Source: Arachidicoccus soli (GTDB lineage: Bacteria; Bacteroidota; Bacteroidia; Chitinophagales; Chitinophagaceae). Taken from it: 64,000 nt of DNA. Below are positions 34,781 to 44,976 of the stretch, piece after piece. The translations under genes and the position numbers were made by a program. The stretch's first letter is position 1, and every line of letters starts with the position of its first letter. The stretch is from contig NZ_CP032489.1 of assembly GCF_003600625.1 (NCBI RefSeq), positions 2,480,001-2,544,000 of the forward strand, read 5' to 3'. The notes under the pieces are model-generated. The model saw nothing but the letters and a program-made list of their open reading frames with translations. It made no database searches and was not told the DNA's origin.

Positions 34781-36337
34781 TTATTTCACGCTAAACCAAT
34801 CTATGTCTACATATCCTCCCAGTGATTTTGTCGGATAATTAAAGAGACAGAACTTATTTCCGGTAAATATTTTCAAACTAAACTGCATATGCAATGCATT
34901 TCCTAATGGTGTAAATTTTTTATTATCGGAACTATATGCAAAACTTGCTATGTTCGTTTTATTAGAAGCTATTGTTCGTAAATAGACAATCGAATGATTA
35001 ATTTTTACAGAATCGACCGTCTCTCCATTGTTCACCATCTCCATATATTTTTGCTTTCCCATTTGCTTCACTGCGATGTAAGCATAAGGCTGTTGGAAGA
35101 CTGCTAATCCCGCTACATCACCATCTTTCATTTTGGAAACATCTATTTTGGTTGTGGCGATCGTTGGAATATTTTGATCATAATGTGCAAATGGTCTTTG
35201 TGTAAGTGTGTTGCGTGCCCAGGTCAGATCTGCAACAACCTTTACAGTATGCAGCCTTAGATAACCCGGTCTTTGTGTAAGAGACCATGCGTCAGCATCG
35301 GGGTTATGATTCCACCCCCATTGCATCCCTAAATAATTTTCATTAAATTCATCAGAAGTAGGCAAAGAGGTGATAGGATATGTCTTCCCGACATTTGGCT
35401 TTTTATAAGTAATTACACCATGCCCGTTTAGGCCTACCATGGGCCATCCGTCCTTCCAGGTGACAGGCTGCAAAGAAGGAAAACGACCGAATGGGCCACT
35501 ATCCACAAACAGCATTGTCCACCACTCCCCTTTTTGTGTCTCTATTAATGCCCCCTGATGAATGCCAAAATTGATACCTTTTGTAGTATCCCTTATTACC
35601 ACTTTTTGTTCGTAAGGGCCATAAATATTTTTAGATCTTAAAGCCACTTGTATGCCATCTCGTCCACCATAAGTACTGTATAAATAATAATACCCGTTAA
35701 TTTTATAAACGTGTGTGCCTTCTAAACCTCCACGAATATCTCCTGTATAAACCAATGAATCGGGACCGATAGGTGCGAGATGAGCATCCACTTCTGTAAT
35801 AGAGATTTTACCATATCCCTGTGCAACATATATTTTCCCGTCCGTATCAAAGAATAGTCCGGGGTCATAGAATCCTTTTGGCAAATGGGTAATTTTCCAA
35901 GGCCCCTCGGCCTTTGAAGCAGTACACATAAACCCTCCTTCATTCAATGTAATAAAGAGCAAATAAAATTTACCATTGTGATATTTGAGGCTGGTGGCCC
36001 ATTGACCATGTCCATATCGATTGCCCCCATCCAGGTTGTAAGATTTACCAAAATCGAATCTTGGCACTGCATTGCTGCAATATTGCCAATTCACCAAATC
36101 ATGTGACTTTAAAACAGTTACACCTGGAAAAATAAACATCGTCGTATTGACCATGTAATAAGTATCACCTACTCTTATCACATCAGGATCTGGAAAGTCG
36201 GCGGGAATAACAGGATTAGTGTAGGTACCATTGCCATTATCACTGTGTAAATTTTGTGCTGATAAATGATAAGAAGATAGTAAAAGATATACCATAACAA
36301 ATTCTGCCAACCTCTTTAAAAAAATCTTATGTTGCAT
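34781..36337 (-). CDS. GH43 beta-xylosidase/arabinofuranosidase with concanavalin-like C-terminal domain
   Basis: A 518-residue exported enzyme (signal peptide to LSAQ). The propeller (about 38-330) has base D50 (ADFPDPDVI), modulator D157 (FYDPGLFFD) and acid E205 (GGLEGTHVY). After SDEFNENYLGMQWGWNHNP comes the GH43_C2/DUF1349-like beta-sandwich (about 330-518), whose loop usually completes the active site of beta-xylosidases. Expected role: release of xylose or arabinose in the periplasm. It has 42-bp and 97-bp gaps to its neighbours. Confidence 0.9.
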   Translation of the reverse strand: MQHKIFLKRLAEFVMVYLLLSSYHLSAQNLHSDNGNGTYTNPVIPADFPDPDVIRVGDTYYMVNTTMFIFPGVTVLKSHDLVNWQYCSNAVPRFDFGKSYNLDGGNRYGHGQWATSLKYHNGKFYLLFITLNEGGFMCTASKAEGPWKITHLPKGFYDPGLFFDTDGKIYVAQGYGKISITEVDAHLAPIGPDSLVYTGDIRGGLEGTHVYKINGYYYLYSTYGGRDGIQVALRSKNIYGPYEQKVVIRDTTKGINFGIHQGALIETQKGEWWTMLFVDSGPFGRFPSLQPVTWKDGWPMVGLNGHGVITYKKPNVGKTYPITSLPTSDEFNENYLGMQWGWNHNPDADAWSLTQRPGYLRLHTVKVVADLTWARNTLTQRPFAHYDQNIPTIATTKIDVSKMKDGDVAGLAVFQQPYAYIAVKQMGKQKYMEMVNNGETVDSVKINHSIVYLRTIASNKTNIASFAYSSDNKKFTPLGNALHMQFSLKIFTGNKFCLFNYPTKSLGGYVDIDWFSVK

Positions 36338-36434
36338 TTTATTTATTTTATAAATTTTAGTTTAAAAAGTCAAATCGGACCTTAATTGCTTTTCTGTTTT
36401 TTCACCATTAAAATCATGCTCTTATTTAAATCGA

Positions 36435-39047
36435 TTAAAACCTAATTGTTATTTTCTTTCCTGCATAAGTTATCATCTTATTCCTTTTTTTTCCTGAATT
36501 CCCCTCCGATTCTTTAGGCTTATCCACAATCTCTATATTGAATTTCCTTTCCGCAAGCATTCCGGGAAACGAACCCATCCTATTGCCGATAATCAATGTA
36601 TTCTTTTTATCGTCCCATTTAAAAGCAATAGTCGAATAAACTCCTTTTTCATAATTGTAATTATCGTTCTCGTCTTCATACAACAGAAACCGTCCATCTT
36701 CGCCAGGATATATGCGTATTTCAAGGTTAACCCATTTCTTTTCTTCTGCATATTGAACCTGGGGACCCATAGGAAGTATGGAACCTGCTCTTACAAAAAC
36801 CGGGATTTTGTCTTGTGGCGCTGCCGCATTTATTGTTTGCCCTCCATTGAATTGTTGGCCAGTCCAGAGGTCATACCATTGGGTGGATTTGGGTAAATAA
36901 ACCTTCCTTGCAGTAACTCCCGGTTCAATAACTGGCGCTACCAAAAAAGATTGACCAAACATATATTCATAAGGCTGCCTTATTGCATCCGGGTCATCTT
37001 TAAAGTCCATGACCAAGGGGCGCATGATGGTTGAACCCTTACTGGAGACTTTCCATGCTTCAGAATAAATGTAAGGCAATAAGCGATACCGCAGGTTCAA
37101 CATGCTACGCATATCAGCTTCAACGGTATCTCCATAATTCCGGGGCTCTGTTTCTGTCTGGTAACCATGAATTCGGAAAATAGTATTGAATGTACCCCAC
37201 TGAAACCAGCGGATAAGCAAATCATGGTATTTTTTGTCGGTGTATTGGCCAATGCCTGGGCGGAAAAAGCCTCCAATATCTGTTGTCCAATAAGGCATTC
37301 CTGTTAATGAATAATTCAACCCGGCGACAATTTGTCTTTTATAACTATCCCAAGTACCAGCAATATCACCTGACCAATTAATGGTTCCATAGCGTTGCTG
37401 CCCCGCAAATGCTGAACGGGTGAGAATAGTCACACGCTTCCCGGGATTTGTTTTACGTTGCCCATCATAGACCGCTTCGCTGACAAAAAGCGGATAAGTC
37501 AATCGATAAAAATTCCCAAGTCCAAAATATGTCTGTTTACCAGTCAATGCATCATTTTCTGGTTCTGTGGCATCCATCCACCAAGAATCTACTCCTTTGC
37601 TAAAAAGGTTTGCATTCAATGTATGCCAGTGTATCTTCCTTGTTTCAGGGTTATAAATATCTATCCATGGGCTATTGGGCAAGTATAGATTCTTCTCCAA
37701 ATAAGGCTTGGCGATAGCAGATTTTTTAGTAAGGTTTTCCCAAACAGACACAGAAAAATGTGCGTTTAAATCGTGTAATTGCTGAATAAACTTTGGAGGA
37801 TCCGGATAATTGGTTTCATCAAATTTTGGAACGCCCCATCCGTATTTTCCCCAATATTGCCAATCTTGCACAATCACATCCATGGGAAGCTGTCTTTTGC
37901 GAAATTCCTTAACCGTTTGAACAAGCTGCTGGCTTGAAGTATAACGCTCGCGACATTGCCAAAAACCATAAGCCCACAAAGGAAGCATAGGCAAATGACC
38001 CGAAAGGTTTCGGTAGCTCGAGATGACCTCATCTGCATCTTTTCCATAAAACACCACATAGTCAAGGGATTTTGCATTTGGCGAACGAAATGTCGTTTCC
38101 TTACCTGTTAGCTTCCAAGATAGTTTAGGTGCATTGGAAGCTTTGCAGAGTACCTGAACAGCGTGCAGGCCTGCTTTAAGCTTTACAATTTTTCCCACTG
38201 CAGGCGGAAGCCAAAGGCTTGATTGGTCTATAACAGGTCTGCCATCAATTACAAGTAGTTGTCGGTTATCCATATTGCCTTCATCCAGCATGAAGGAATA
38301 GAATCCATCTTTATCAAGAAACACTTTGCCCGTATATAAAGATTGTCTTTGCGATACTTTTTGTGTACCGGCTGTAGTTGTTACTTCTATATCCTTCTCT
38401 CCACCCGAAGTCTCTTTTTTGATTAGGGGTATATTATTATCGGTGGGATTAAACATTGTCAATCCATACTGATGCCACAAAATACCATAGCCTCTACTGG
38501 AGTATAGAAAGGGAATAGCAATTTGGGTATTTACCTGTATCAATTTACGCGGGATATTTCTCAAATTGTACTGCCCATCCTGAAATTGTCCTAATCCAAA
38601 CAAAAATTCATTAGCAGGTGAATCAAAGCTTTGCTCTGCAACATAACAAGGCTCCCCCAAAACTGAATCAGGTTTTAATTTCCGGCTCCCGGCAATTTCT
38701 CTTAGGAAAACTTTTCCGGTATTATCGGCATAGTCCACTGCTCCGGTCTTTTTATCAAACCTTACCCTGATCTTATTCGTGCTAAGTATCAGTTTCGAAC
38801 TGGTTTCAGCGCACTTGAATTCCGGAACAGGAACTTGGTTAATGAGAATAAATTCATGTTGTTCAAAGTTATTATCCTTTTTCCATTGCACCCTTATTAC
38901 ATTATCAGAGAGTGGAATAATGTTTAATACACCTTCAGCAAGTTGTATAGAAAGCCGGCTTTTCGACAAGTGGTAACTTTTGTAAACTTGTGGGAATGCA
39001 ACTGTATGGATAAATATGATAAGTAAAAAAAGAATTTTTGATTTCAT
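36435..39047 (-). CDS. GH31 alpha-xylosidase with inserted PA14 domain
   Basis: An 870-residue exported retaining enzyme. The N-terminal GH31 sandwich is interrupted by a PA14 domain (about 225-325, with GKVFLDKDGFYSFMLDEG), an arrangement known from alpha-xylosidases such as the Cellvibrio xyloglucan enzyme. The barrel holds nucleophile D492 (SWWMDATEPE) and acid/base D561 (WSGDIAGTW). Most such enzymes remove alpha-xylose from xyloglucan, but no xyloglucanase is in this window, so alpha-xylosyl side chains of complex arabinoxylan are the likelier target here. A 623-bp gene-free, structured stretch lies upstream. TGATC-N5-GATCA at 39078-39092, 31 bp before the ATG, could be an operator. Confidence 0.9.
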   Translation of the reverse strand: MKSKILFLLIIFIHTVAFPQVYKSYHLSKSRLSIQLAEGVLNIIPLSDNVIRVQWKKDNNFEQHEFILINQVPVPEFKCAETSSKLILSTNKIRVRFDKKTGAVDYADNTGKVFLREIAGSRKLKPDSVLGEPCYVAEQSFDSPANEFLFGLGQFQDGQYNLRNIPRKLIQVNTQIAIPFLYSSRGYGILWHQYGLTMFNPTDNNIPLIKKETSGGEKDIEVTTTAGTQKVSQRQSLYTGKVFLDKDGFYSFMLDEGNMDNRQLLVIDGRPVIDQSSLWLPPAVGKIVKLKAGLHAVQVLCKASNAPKLSWKLTGKETTFRSPNAKSLDYVVFYGKDADEVISSYRNLSGHLPMLPLWAYGFWQCRERYTSSQQLVQTVKEFRKRQLPMDVIVQDWQYWGKYGWGVPKFDETNYPDPPKFIQQLHDLNAHFSVSVWENLTKKSAIAKPYLEKNLYLPNSPWIDIYNPETRKIHWHTLNANLFSKGVDSWWMDATEPENDALTGKQTYFGLGNFYRLTYPLFVSEAVYDGQRKTNPGKRVTILTRSAFAGQQRYGTINWSGDIAGTWDSYKRQIVAGLNYSLTGMPYWTTDIGGFFRPGIGQYTDKKYHDLLIRWFQWGTFNTIFRIHGYQTETEPRNYGDTVEADMRSMLNLRYRLLPYIYSEAWKVSSKGSTIMRPLVMDFKDDPDAIRQPYEYMFGQSFLVAPVIEPGVTARKVYLPKSTQWYDLWTGQQFNGGQTINAAAPQDKIPVFVRAGSILPMGPQVQYAEEKKWVNLEIRIYPGEDGRFLLYEDENDNYNYEKGVYSTIAFKWDDKKNTLIIGNRMGSFPGMLAERKFNIEIVDKPKESEGNSGKKRNKMITYAGKKITIRF

Positions 39048-39670
39048 GATAAATTAATTACCCGCTATTTTTTTTAATGATCACTTGGATCAATCATCTG
39101 ATATTTATGACAGTCTTATCTTCCGAGAAATACTATAAAGGCTGTCCTAATAATTTATTCAAACCGGCTCAAATCCAATTCATAAAGACTAAAAGATTGT
39201 CTAATAGTTTTGGGCAAAATGAATGCTCGAATTGCTTTCATTTTAGTCATTTGTAGCGTTTATTAAGGAGGTAGCCCAGCAATCTGCATTGAGCTGTGGC
39301 CTAACTTAATAACCTGCTGAATGCTCCCCCTTTCGCTGCCGACCATTGAACTCACCAGCGCAGCACTCCAACCGGCAGCGACGCTATGAAACCCTTAGGA
39401 TAAACCTTCAGCCCATTTTCAATAAGACCTTGCGACCTCTGCTTTGCTACCTTCACCACCAAGGTCTTATTGGCGGCTCAACGACTCCATCACCTGCTGC
39501 TTTCAATTAGATGGATGCAAATTTTTATTTGCAACGATTATAAATGCTCAGTGTAATTTGCTTCTGTCATATACACCTACAGGATGCTTAATTCATTTTT
39601 TAAGTAATTTAACTGCAGGGATTTAAATTCACTTTTAAAAAATTCCTTATTCCATACCGTATCTTTTTAA
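39048..39670. other. gene-free region with several long inverted repeats
   Basis: No real gene is found in 623 bp between GH146 and GH31. It contains GACTAAAA/TTTTAGTC (39187-39194 and 39241-39248) with nested AAAATGAA/TTCATTTT (39216-39223 and 39237-39244); CGCTGCCG/CGGCAGCG (39334-39341 and 39373-39380); and a perfect 12-bp pair AATAAGACCTTG/CAAGGTCTTATT (39421-39432 and 39460-39471). The middle, 39250-39480, is visibly richer in G+C than the other gaps. It could be a regulatory or structural RNA, or a decayed mobile element. No U-run terminator follows the stems. Confidence 0.55.
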
Positions 39671-42097
39671 TCATTTACTTTTCAGCAGCCTAACATAATA
39701 TACCGGGCCCGTTGAACTTTCATCCGGTGCTAAAAACTTTACCTGCACATTCGATTTACCTTTTATCATTTCATCGGGAATAGGATAAGATATTTCTTTG
39801 AATCCTGATTGATTCCATTTGCCTGTATTATCTACTGTGGCTAACTTTTCACTATCGATGTAGATATCAAATTTGTGACGGCCCGGTGAAGGGCCCCAAT
39901 AACGAACCATTAAACTCAAGCCGGTTTCATGATTGGTAGTCATTTTGTAAGTAAAATAGCCGCCATCAAATGCTTCCCGATACATTTGATCCTGATTATT
40001 GCCGGTTCTAGACTTATCGCTTTGTATCGCATGATCAACTTCCGGCTGCTGTTCGCCGGGGGCTACAAAATCTATTGTTCTATTTTGTAAAGCCAAGGCT
40101 TCCTTTTCTGTATGGGCAATAGAATCTAGATAATGATGATATTGCGATTTGTTCAAAGTCAGCCAATACATCATATATCTTGACTGCTGGATTTTATAGA
40201 AGGGCTCTAATACAACATGTATCGGATTTATCAATTGTAGATTGGGGGTAGTAAAATAAAGTGGCTTATTTTTTATCGGAACCAGGCTATTTGTAATTTC
40301 TGAGAGGCTGTCTGCAATAATGATAGGAGCTGTATTTAAGGGTAACATTTTACCACTGGGTATATGCCCCCACCTGCTATCGTCGGCTATCATACCTTTC
40401 ATATCTTCTGTACCGGTCTTTGCGCCTAAAAGAATGGGTCCGTGCATAATGGCGATATAATCAGGTACGTTGGGCAGGTGTTCAATGCTGTTGTGCATGG
40501 GCAGTAATACTTCTATCACATCTCCTTTCTTCCATTGGCGATTAATACCAATATAGGATCCGGGATTTTTATCATCAACAAGGGCCTTACCATTCACTTT
40601 TATCTGTAATTTTCCTTTGGCAACCCACTGCGGGTAACGGATCATTAAGGTAAAATGAGATCTGCCTTTTGTAATGATGAGCTTTGTTTTTTCTTCATAA
40701 GGAAAGGTTGTCTGCTGTTTTATTTCAACGCCTTTTTCTTTCCAATTTAAGATAGATGCAATAAATAAATTTAGGTATAAGGAATCCTGTTGGTGTGTAT
40801 AAATAAACTGGTTGTATTTACTATGGTCCTCCATTCCAGATCCTACACAGCACCACATGGCTTCATTAGGTGCCGAATATACTTTATAACTTCTGGGTCT
40901 TACTGGTGTGAAATATACATATCCCCCTGTGATAGGGTTTTGAATGGATAGGATATGATTATACAATGTTCTTTCATAATAATCTGCATACTTAGCCAAG
41001 GGATGCGTTCTAAATAAATCTTCGGTTAGTTTGAGCATATTGTAGGAATTACAAGACTCAGGGCCTTCTACATCATGGATATAATCCATACAAGCGGCTG
41101 CGCTTGGAAAAAATTCTTTCCGGCTGTTTCCACCGAAAGCCAAAGAACGATGGGTGGTGACCGTTTCCCAAAAGAAGCTGGCAGCTTTGACAAATCTTTG
41201 GTTTTCTGTCAGCTCTGCGATTCGCTGAAAACCTACTACTTTCGGTATCTGCGTATTGGCATGTTTATTATCCAGATTATCAATTCCTTTAGACATCGGG
41301 TCTAAAATTACATGGTGCGAAAAACGCTCGGCAGCAATGATATATTTCTTATCTCCTGTCATTTGATAAGCATCGGCAAACATTTCATCCATTCCTCCAT
41401 GCTCTGTATCCAACATAGACTGCATCTGTTGTTCAGACAACTTGGCCGTAATAAATATCCCCCAATCACAAAACTTCAGGAACATTTCTTTTGCTTCTTT
41501 ATTGCCTGTATATAACCAGACATCGCGCAGGCCGGCATACATTTTATGTACATTATACCAGGGCACCCAAGCAGCATGATAAGCTTTAAAATCACCCTCT
41601 TTTAAAGTTGACCAGATGGCTGCGCTATTGGGGACTCCGCCCACATAACCTTTTCCCCAACTGGGATGATGAAGGGTATTGGCTTCCTGACAAGCTTTTA
41701 ATTCGGCAATCATATAATCCATCCGGGTTCTGCAGGCTGCATTATCGGTCGCAGCAACATTCATCGCTAAAGCGGAAAGATAATGACCGCCTATATGCCC
41801 ATCAAGCCCGATCCAATTGGGATAGCTGGAATCTTTAGGAGTCAACCCCGCTTCTTTTCTATAGGGTGCAAGCAACCGATCGACTTTATATTCTAATAAA
41901 GTATGAATATTCAAATCTCTCGCTGTTTTAAATGGACTATTCAGCAAGGTCACATCCTGCAAAGGAAACTCATTGGGATATAATCTTTCTTGTGCACTCG
42001 CAATTGAAACAAATAATAAACAAGCCGTCACGGAACAAATAAATATTTTAAATGCCCGATGATGGCCTTTTCTATTTCTATTTAAATTATACAACAT
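39671..42097 (-). CDS. GH146/GH127-type beta-L-arabinofuranosidase
   Basis: An 808-residue exported enzyme (signal peptide to IASAQ) of the former DUF1680 group. The (alpha/alpha)6 barrel carries the zinc/thiolate site of this clan: E347-x-C349 (GPESCN) and C416-C417 (MWCCVGSG), matching the Glu/Cys/Cys/Cys set of HypBA1, where the first Cys of the CC pair is the nucleophile. Extra C-terminal modules (about 620-808, with MTTNHETGLSLMVRYWG) resemble GH146 enzymes that act on arabinan or arabinoxylan. Role: removal of beta-L-arabinofuranose. It has its own upstream region with an operator copy at 42340-42354, so it may start a sub-operon. Confidence 0.88.
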   Translation of the reverse strand: MLYNLNRNRKGHHRAFKIFICSVTACLLFVSIASAQERLYPNEFPLQDVTLLNSPFKTARDLNIHTLLEYKVDRLLAPYRKEAGLTPKDSSYPNWIGLDGHIGGHYLSALAMNVAATDNAACRTRMDYMIAELKACQEANTLHHPSWGKGYVGGVPNSAAIWSTLKEGDFKAYHAAWVPWYNVHKMYAGLRDVWLYTGNKEAKEMFLKFCDWGIFITAKLSEQQMQSMLDTEHGGMDEMFADAYQMTGDKKYIIAAERFSHHVILDPMSKGIDNLDNKHANTQIPKVVGFQRIAELTENQRFVKAASFFWETVTTHRSLAFGGNSRKEFFPSAAACMDYIHDVEGPESCNSYNMLKLTEDLFRTHPLAKYADYYERTLYNHILSIQNPITGGYVYFTPVRPRSYKVYSAPNEAMWCCVGSGMEDHSKYNQFIYTHQQDSLYLNLFIASILNWKEKGVEIKQQTTFPYEEKTKLIITKGRSHFTLMIRYPQWVAKGKLQIKVNGKALVDDKNPGSYIGINRQWKKGDVIEVLLPMHNSIEHLPNVPDYIAIMHGPILLGAKTGTEDMKGMIADDSRWGHIPSGKMLPLNTAPIIIADSLSEITNSLVPIKNKPLYFTTPNLQLINPIHVVLEPFYKIQQSRYMMYWLTLNKSQYHHYLDSIAHTEKEALALQNRTIDFVAPGEQQPEVDHAIQSDKSRTGNNQDQMYREAFDGGYFTYKMTTNHETGLSLMVRYWGPSPGRHKFDIYIDSEKLATVDNTGKWNQSGFKEISYPIPDEMIKGKSNVQVKFLAPDESSTGPVYYVRLLKSK

Positions 42098-42504
42098 AAT
42101 GAATATTTACTGCATTTCTTTAGACCCAATACAATGTGATTTCTAAGCAATTAGTGCTGAATGTTCTTGAATTCTCAAATGCCCTTAAACCCACTAAATC
42201 TATTTTATCCGTTCAATCAAACTATTTATTTGTAATAATTACAATTAAATAACAATTAATAAGAAGCTGCTATCATTGATTGATTCCAATAAATTTTACA
42301 GAAATTCAAAACACTAAAATAAGGAATTTCTACAAAAAAACAATCGATTGCAATAATTTAAACGAATCTTACAACCCCTTGGGTCTCCCTGGTCTATCAA
42401 GCACTGGCAGAAGGCGCTCTATCTATGTGGAAAATTCGATTTTAAATCTATCATAAATTAAATAGCATCTAGAGGCCATCATTACCCTATATAGCCCTGA
42501 TGTT
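42098..42504. other. gene-free region upstream of GH146, with operator
   Basis: 407 A+T-rich bases without a gene. It contains the operator at 42340-42354, 243 bp before the GH146 ATG. No clear TAnnTTTG box in the right position was recognised on the minus strand. The 3' end of the GH31 gene has no obvious terminator here. Confidence 0.5.
42340..42354 (-). promoter_or_regulatory. LacI-like operator copy A (ACAATCGATTGCAAT)
   Basis: A perfect 10-bp palindrome CAATCGATTG within a 15-mer that is identical in sequence and orientation to the two copies before susC. The central CG and dyad symmetry are typical of LacI/GalR-family sites. It lies 243 bp upstream of the GH146 start. Confidence 0.6.
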
Positions 42505-44853
42505 TCATAATTTTATCTGAACTTTTTTTCCATTATAGTTTATAACCTTATCAACATTCCTTGTTAGATTAGAACCAGAACCGTGGTCTTGCTTCACTAA
42601 GACTATCTTAAATTTCCTTGCTTGTAACATGCCCGGGAAATGGCCATTCTTTTTATCAATAGTCAACTCATGAACTTTATCATTCCAATGAAACTTAATT
42701 TCAGAATAAAGCCCTTTCTCGTAATCATAGTTATCATTTTCATCCTCATATAAAGTGAAATCGGCATCCGCTCCGGGATATATTCTTAGCTCAAGGTTAT
42801 CCCATTTCTTTTCTGTCGCATATTGCACCTCTGGTCCCCAAGGGATTATGGATCCCGCTCTAACGTATAGTGGCATAATCTCAATCGGTGTTGCACGATG
42901 AATAGATTGTCCTCCTTTTAGTAATGCTCCAGTCCAGAAGTCATACCAACTGGCTCCGGCCGGCAAATAAACCTGTTGTTCTTTTGCTCCCTTCTCCGTA
43001 ACCGGTGAAACCAGGAAGGATTTGCCAAACATATATTCACCACCGATATTATACACATTTCTGTCTTTTATAAAGTCTATTGCTAAGGCCCGCATAAATG
43101 ATCCACTATGATTTGTTACTTGCCAAGCGGTACTGTATAAATATGGCAAAAGACTATAGCGTAGTTTTATATACTTTTCTAAAACATCATAAATCCTCTC
43201 TCCTTTTTTTCCAAATTGATAGATCTCTCTGGGGATCGCTGTTCCGTGAGAGCGCATCATCGGCATAAAAGTTCCAAACTGTAGCCAACGCGTATATAAT
43301 TCTTGGAATGCCGGATTTTTAGCACCTCCATCTTTTACATAATCATTTGCAAAGAAACCGCCTATATCCGTATTCCAATAGGGAAGTCCGGTTAATGAGA
43401 AATTTAAACCAGCAGGAATTTGATTACGGAAAGATTCCCAACTCGAGCGAACATCTCCACTCCAGGTATTTGAAGCAAAGCGCTGCTGACCTGCAAAAGC
43501 TGATCTGGTCAATATCACCACTCGCTTTTTAGATGTCGTTTGCCGTTGGTGCGCATAGACGCCCTTAATATGTTCTAATGGAAATGCATTTCTTACACTT
43601 CGATAAGTACCCAAATAAGTATGCTGATTAAAATCACTGTCTTTTTCATTCAAGTGATCGGGTTCTGATGAGTCCAGCCACCATGCATCTGAACCTAAAG
43701 AAAATACTCCTTTATTCAAATATCGCCAGTAAATATCTCTTGCAATTGGGTCGTAAACATCGTATACCTTCGTGCCACTGTTAGGAGGCCAGGTATCAAA
43801 ATTTAATAGCATCGATTTTTTCTTAAACTCGCTGTATTGTTTTGTTTTAGGGCCAAATCCTGGCCATGCAACAATAAAAATATGTGCATGCAATTGATGT
43901 ACACTATCTATCATCTTCTTCGGTCTCGGAAACCTAATAGAGTCAAAGCTCATTGCATTCCAATTACTGTCGGTACCCCAATATTGCCAGTCTTGTATAA
44001 TACCATCCAGGGGAACATGCAAAGCTCTATATTTCTTAACCACATCTAGCAACTCAAACTGGGTCTTATATCTTTCTTTGGATTGATTATAACCATAGAC
44101 CCACAAGGGTAATAATGGTGCTTGACCCGTTAAAAAGCGCATCTGCGCAACAACACTGTCTCCATTAGCCCCTTTCATAAAATAATAATCTATACCGTTT
44201 CCTACCTGGGAATCAAAAGAGGTTCCTGCTTTATTATCTATAAACCGGGTCGGCGAATAATTATCCCAATATATGCCATATCCCTTAATCGATTGAAAAA
44301 AAGGAATGGACACTTTTCCATTTCCCTGTACCAATAAGTTATCCTGCCCTCTTTGATTTAATCGACCGTTCTGTTGTTCTCCAAGCCCATAAATAACTTC
44401 ATTCGTATCCAGGACAAAAGACTGTTTTACGTCATAACTATTAAGATCTGCATTTTTATCAGGCCTGAAAACTGCGCCATTATCGCGTTCTGAGAACAAC
44501 AAATCATTATTCAATTTAGAGAAGGAAACCTTACCGGTACTCCTATCCAAAGTTGCCTTGAATGCAGAAGTTTCCAAAACAATTAAGTTGCCTCTTTCAA
44601 AAACCTTCTTTGGAATATTTCTGTCCGGGCGCTTTATGACGGCAAGGCTGTTCTTTATGAAATGCAGACCCTCCGGATATTTAATGACTCTGATAATGTC
44701 TGCATCATAAACTTCCAATTCTATATGTACACCGTTTACCGTTGCTTTTACGCCATTAACTGTTTCTTTATAATTTGACTGCGCACCCAATTTCTGGAGG
44801 AATACAAAACTTCCTATCCCGGCTAATAGCACGATTAATACAGTTTTCTTCAT
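42505..44853 (-). CDS. GH31 alpha-xylosidase/alpha-glucosidase without PA14
   Basis: A 782-residue exported enzyme (signal peptide to LGAQ) related to the other GH31 of the locus but without the PA14 insert. Nucleophile D394 (AWWLDSSEPDH) and acid/base D467 (WSGDVRSSW) are in place; IQDWQYWG (286-293) belongs to the substrate-binding strand. The C-terminal sandwich has NLELRIYPGADADFTLYEDENDNY, almost the same text as in its paralogue. Two GH31 enzymes in one locus suggest two different alpha-xylosyl or alpha-glucosyl linkages. It has a 123-bp gap upstream. Confidence 0.9.
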   Translation of the reverse strand: MKKTVLIVLLAGIGSFVFLQKLGAQSNYKETVNGVKATVNGVHIELEVYDADIIRVIKYPEGLHFIKNSLAVIKRPDRNIPKKVFERGNLIVLETSAFKATLDRSTGKVSFSKLNNDLLFSERDNGAVFRPDKNADLNSYDVKQSFVLDTNEVIYGLGEQQNGRLNQRGQDNLLVQGNGKVSIPFFQSIKGYGIYWDNYSPTRFIDNKAGTSFDSQVGNGIDYYFMKGANGDSVVAQMRFLTGQAPLLPLWVYGYNQSKERYKTQFELLDVVKKYRALHVPLDGIIQDWQYWGTDSNWNAMSFDSIRFPRPKKMIDSVHQLHAHIFIVAWPGFGPKTKQYSEFKKKSMLLNFDTWPPNSGTKVYDVYDPIARDIYWRYLNKGVFSLGSDAWWLDSSEPDHLNEKDSDFNQHTYLGTYRSVRNAFPLEHIKGVYAHQRQTTSKKRVVILTRSAFAGQQRFASNTWSGDVRSSWESFRNQIPAGLNFSLTGLPYWNTDIGGFFANDYVKDGGAKNPAFQELYTRWLQFGTFMPMMRSHGTAIPREIYQFGKKGERIYDVLEKYIKLRYSLLPYLYSTAWQVTNHSGSFMRALAIDFIKDRNVYNIGGEYMFGKSFLVSPVTEKGAKEQQVYLPAGASWYDFWTGALLKGGQSIHRATPIEIMPLYVRAGSIIPWGPEVQYATEKKWDNLELRIYPGADADFTLYEDENDNYDYEKGLYSEIKFHWNDKVHELTIDKKNGHFPGMLQARKFKIVLVKQDHGSGSNLTRNVDKVINYNGKKVQIKL

Positions 44854-44976
44854 TATGAAATATTTTTATTTTTTGTAATTAGCACCAAAACAAAGCGCCT
44901 CTCTCTTCGATTAAATTCCAGACTTCTCTCTTTTAAAAATTGTATTGATTACTTTGCGTATTATTTTATCTGATTA

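Noticed and set aside
36427-36440. Fourth operator-like site around ATCGAT at the GH31 3' end
   Set aside because: It shares only the ATCGAT core with the 15-mer, overlaps the end of a coding region, and such cores are expected by chance in this A+T-rich DNA.
39421-39485. Possible integron attC site (12-bp inverted repeat with nearby GCTCAAC)
   Set aside because: Only one RYYYAAC-like box is found; the paired GTTRRRY box is absent and there is no integrase or gene cassette around.
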